Source: Intestinimonas butyriciproducens (GTDB lineage: Bacteria; Bacillota; Clostridia; Oscillospirales; Butyricicoccaceae). Taken from it: a stretch of DNA of 64,000 nucleotides. Location: the NCBI RefSeq assembly GCF_016901775.1, contig NZ_JACJKW010000004.1, positions 64,001 to 128,000 of the forward strand, in the 5' to 3' direction. Under the pieces are notes generated by a model, which saw only the letters and a list, made by a program, of their open reading frames with translations, was not told the origin of the DNA and made no database searches. The translations under genes and the position numbers were made by a program. Below, piece after piece: positions 63,240 to 64,000 of this stretch (positions within the stretch are counted from its first letter, which is position 1; each line of letters opens with the position of its first letter).

Positions 63240-63632
63240 TTAGTTTGGCGTCCAAGAGCCAGATACTTTAACCGATGTGGCTAAATCAACGGGGTTGTCT
63301 AAATTCAAGACAACATTTTCGCCAATTTGAGGCTGCTTCGTATAAGTCACACTGCTCGTCCCAATGCCAACCTGATTGTAAGGGCTGGAATAGTTGGTTC
63401 CTGTCGAATCGCCCTCTGTCCATGCACAGACCTGATCTGTACCTGAACCAATGGAATCAATCGTAATCGAAAAGTTTTTGGCATCCGTTGCTTTTCTTAC
63501 CGTACTAACCTCTGTGTCGCCCTGATGAGCTGGTAGGGTTGCTGAAAAACTTGCCGATGCCGCAAAAGCAGTAATAGAAAGCCCCAGTGTAAGTACACAT
63601 CCCAAAGCGATTGCCGTGATCTTTTTCCTCAT
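63240..63632 (-). CDS. Small secreted protein of unknown function
   Basis: A 130-residue protein with signal peptide (KKITAIALGCVLTLGLSITAFA) and a Ser/Thr-rich beta-type mature domain with one Cys. AAGGAGGGG precedes ATG 63632. It leads the ABC operon and is transcribed from promoter B. It could be a peptide-binding or bacteriocin-related partner of the exporter; the family is not recognised. Confidence 0.72.
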   Translation of the reverse strand: MRKKITAIALGCVLTLGLSITAFAASASFSATLPAHQGDTEVSTVRKATDAKNFSITIDSIGSGTDQVCAWTEGDSTGTNYSSPYNQVGIGTSSVTYTKQPQIGENVVLNLDNPVDLATSVKVSGSWTPN

Positions 63633-63662
63633 AGTACCCCTCCTTTCTTTTTTATTTACATC

Positions 63663-63752
63663 ATTATAAATGGTAATCCTCGCAGAAATGTCACAGCCGT
63701 TCGATAATTTTGCTATAAATCGCCCCGAAATGTCACAATTCTGTGACATTTC
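63663..63752 (-). promoter_or_regulatory. Promoter B with GAAATGTCAC operator pair
   Basis: Palindrome GAAATGTCACA/TGTGACATTTC with centre ATTC at 63727-63752 (overlapping the kinase stop), half-site AATCCTCGCAGAAATGTCAC at 63675-63694 and minus-strand TATAAT at 63668-63663. Same architecture as promoter A. Confidence 0.82.
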
Positions 63753-64000
63753 AAGAATGGGGCAGGAACACCGAAAAGGTAGAGCCAGAGCCAACTTCCG
63801 AGGCAACGCGGATAAAGCCCCCTTGCCGGGTGATAATCTCACGGGTAAGATATAGGCCGATCCCGATGCCGGGTGCGTCATGTACCCTGTCCTCACGATA
63901 GAACCGCTTGAAAATCGTTCCTTGATGTTGTTCTGGAATACCAATGCCCGTATCGGAAATATCAATCTTCACATACATTTCCCAGCACACCACAGCCACA
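63751..64000 (-). CDS. Sensor histidine kinase, C-terminal fragment cut by window edge
   Basis: The frame runs off the end of the window. The visible 82 residues are the GHKL ATPase end: DISDTGIGIPEQHQGTIFKR, GIGIGLYLTREII and a terminal GSTFSVFLP. The cognate response regulator, expected upstream, is outside the window and is a candidate binder of the GAAATGTCAC sites. Confidence 0.85.
   Translation of the reverse strand, partial: VAVVCWEMYVKIDISDTGIGIPEQHQGTIFKRFYREDRVHDAPGIGIGLYLTREIITRQGGFIRVASEVGSGSTFSVFLPHS

Overview
The window looks like accessory DNA of a gut-type Clostridia bacterium (Oscillospiraceae/Lachnospiraceae-like). The reasons are strong AGGAGG ribosome-binding sites, GTG/TTG starts, Gram-positive surface proteins (sortase, Cna_B adhesin), an ECF transporter and OmpR-type two-component systems. 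No rRNA, tRNA, integrase or CRISPR array was seen. Base composition is mosaic: about 1-38 kb is GC-rich, about 40-54 kb and 57.4-64 kb are AT-richer, and 54.2-57.0 kb is GC-rich again. This points to nested mobile elements.

1-38.4 kb is the body of a large integrative conjugative element. It carries the mating-pore ATPase VirB4 (5' end outside the window), accessory genes, the VirD4 coupling protein and an S1-domain protein. A surface module follows: membrane protein, sortase, stalk-domain protein, a 1736-residue adhesin with 13 Cna_B-like repeats, and a C39-like peptidase. After an AT-rich cargo gene (AlbA_2/ATPase-type regulator, minus strand) comes a long run of small maintenance genes: DUF3268-like zinc finger, two sigma-like factors, SSB, DUF932-like protein, YkgJ-type cysteine cluster protein, many unknowns and a 1013-residue methyltransferase-helicase fusion. 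The module ends with a convergent sigma-factor/HTH pair resembling Tn916 Orf7/Orf8. A promoter followed by a structured, terminator-ended RNA precedes the SSB gene.

39-48.6 kb is a minus-strand metal/metallophore-type island: AraC regulator, ECF T, A and S components, two ABC exporter-fold proteins, MntP-like manganese exporter, TetR and DtxR regulators, and an orphan winged-helix protein. The two promoters inside the island (before ecfT and before the ABC pair) share an exactly spaced three-block architecture plus a leader hairpin, so they are probably co-regulated.

48.9-57.4 kb looks like a mobilizable unit with cargo. It holds a two-component system with an ABC transporter, translationally coupled to an excisionase-like DNA-binding protein; a divergent XRE repressor; an oriT-like palindrome field; a relaxase; and a sigma-like protein. 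It is bracketed by two copies of a structured leader element, each encoding on the minus strand a small peptide with the core KREQLxHNxAxxYLPKKA whose ribosome-binding site lies in a hairpin loop.

57.5-64 kb is a second regulated ABC module (FtsX-type permease with ATPase; LanFEG-like ATPase with two permeases; a small secreted protein; the 3' end of a sensor kinase). Two of its promoters, and a third orphan promoter reading into the mobilization genes, share a recurrent GAAATGTCAC/GTGACATTTC operator.
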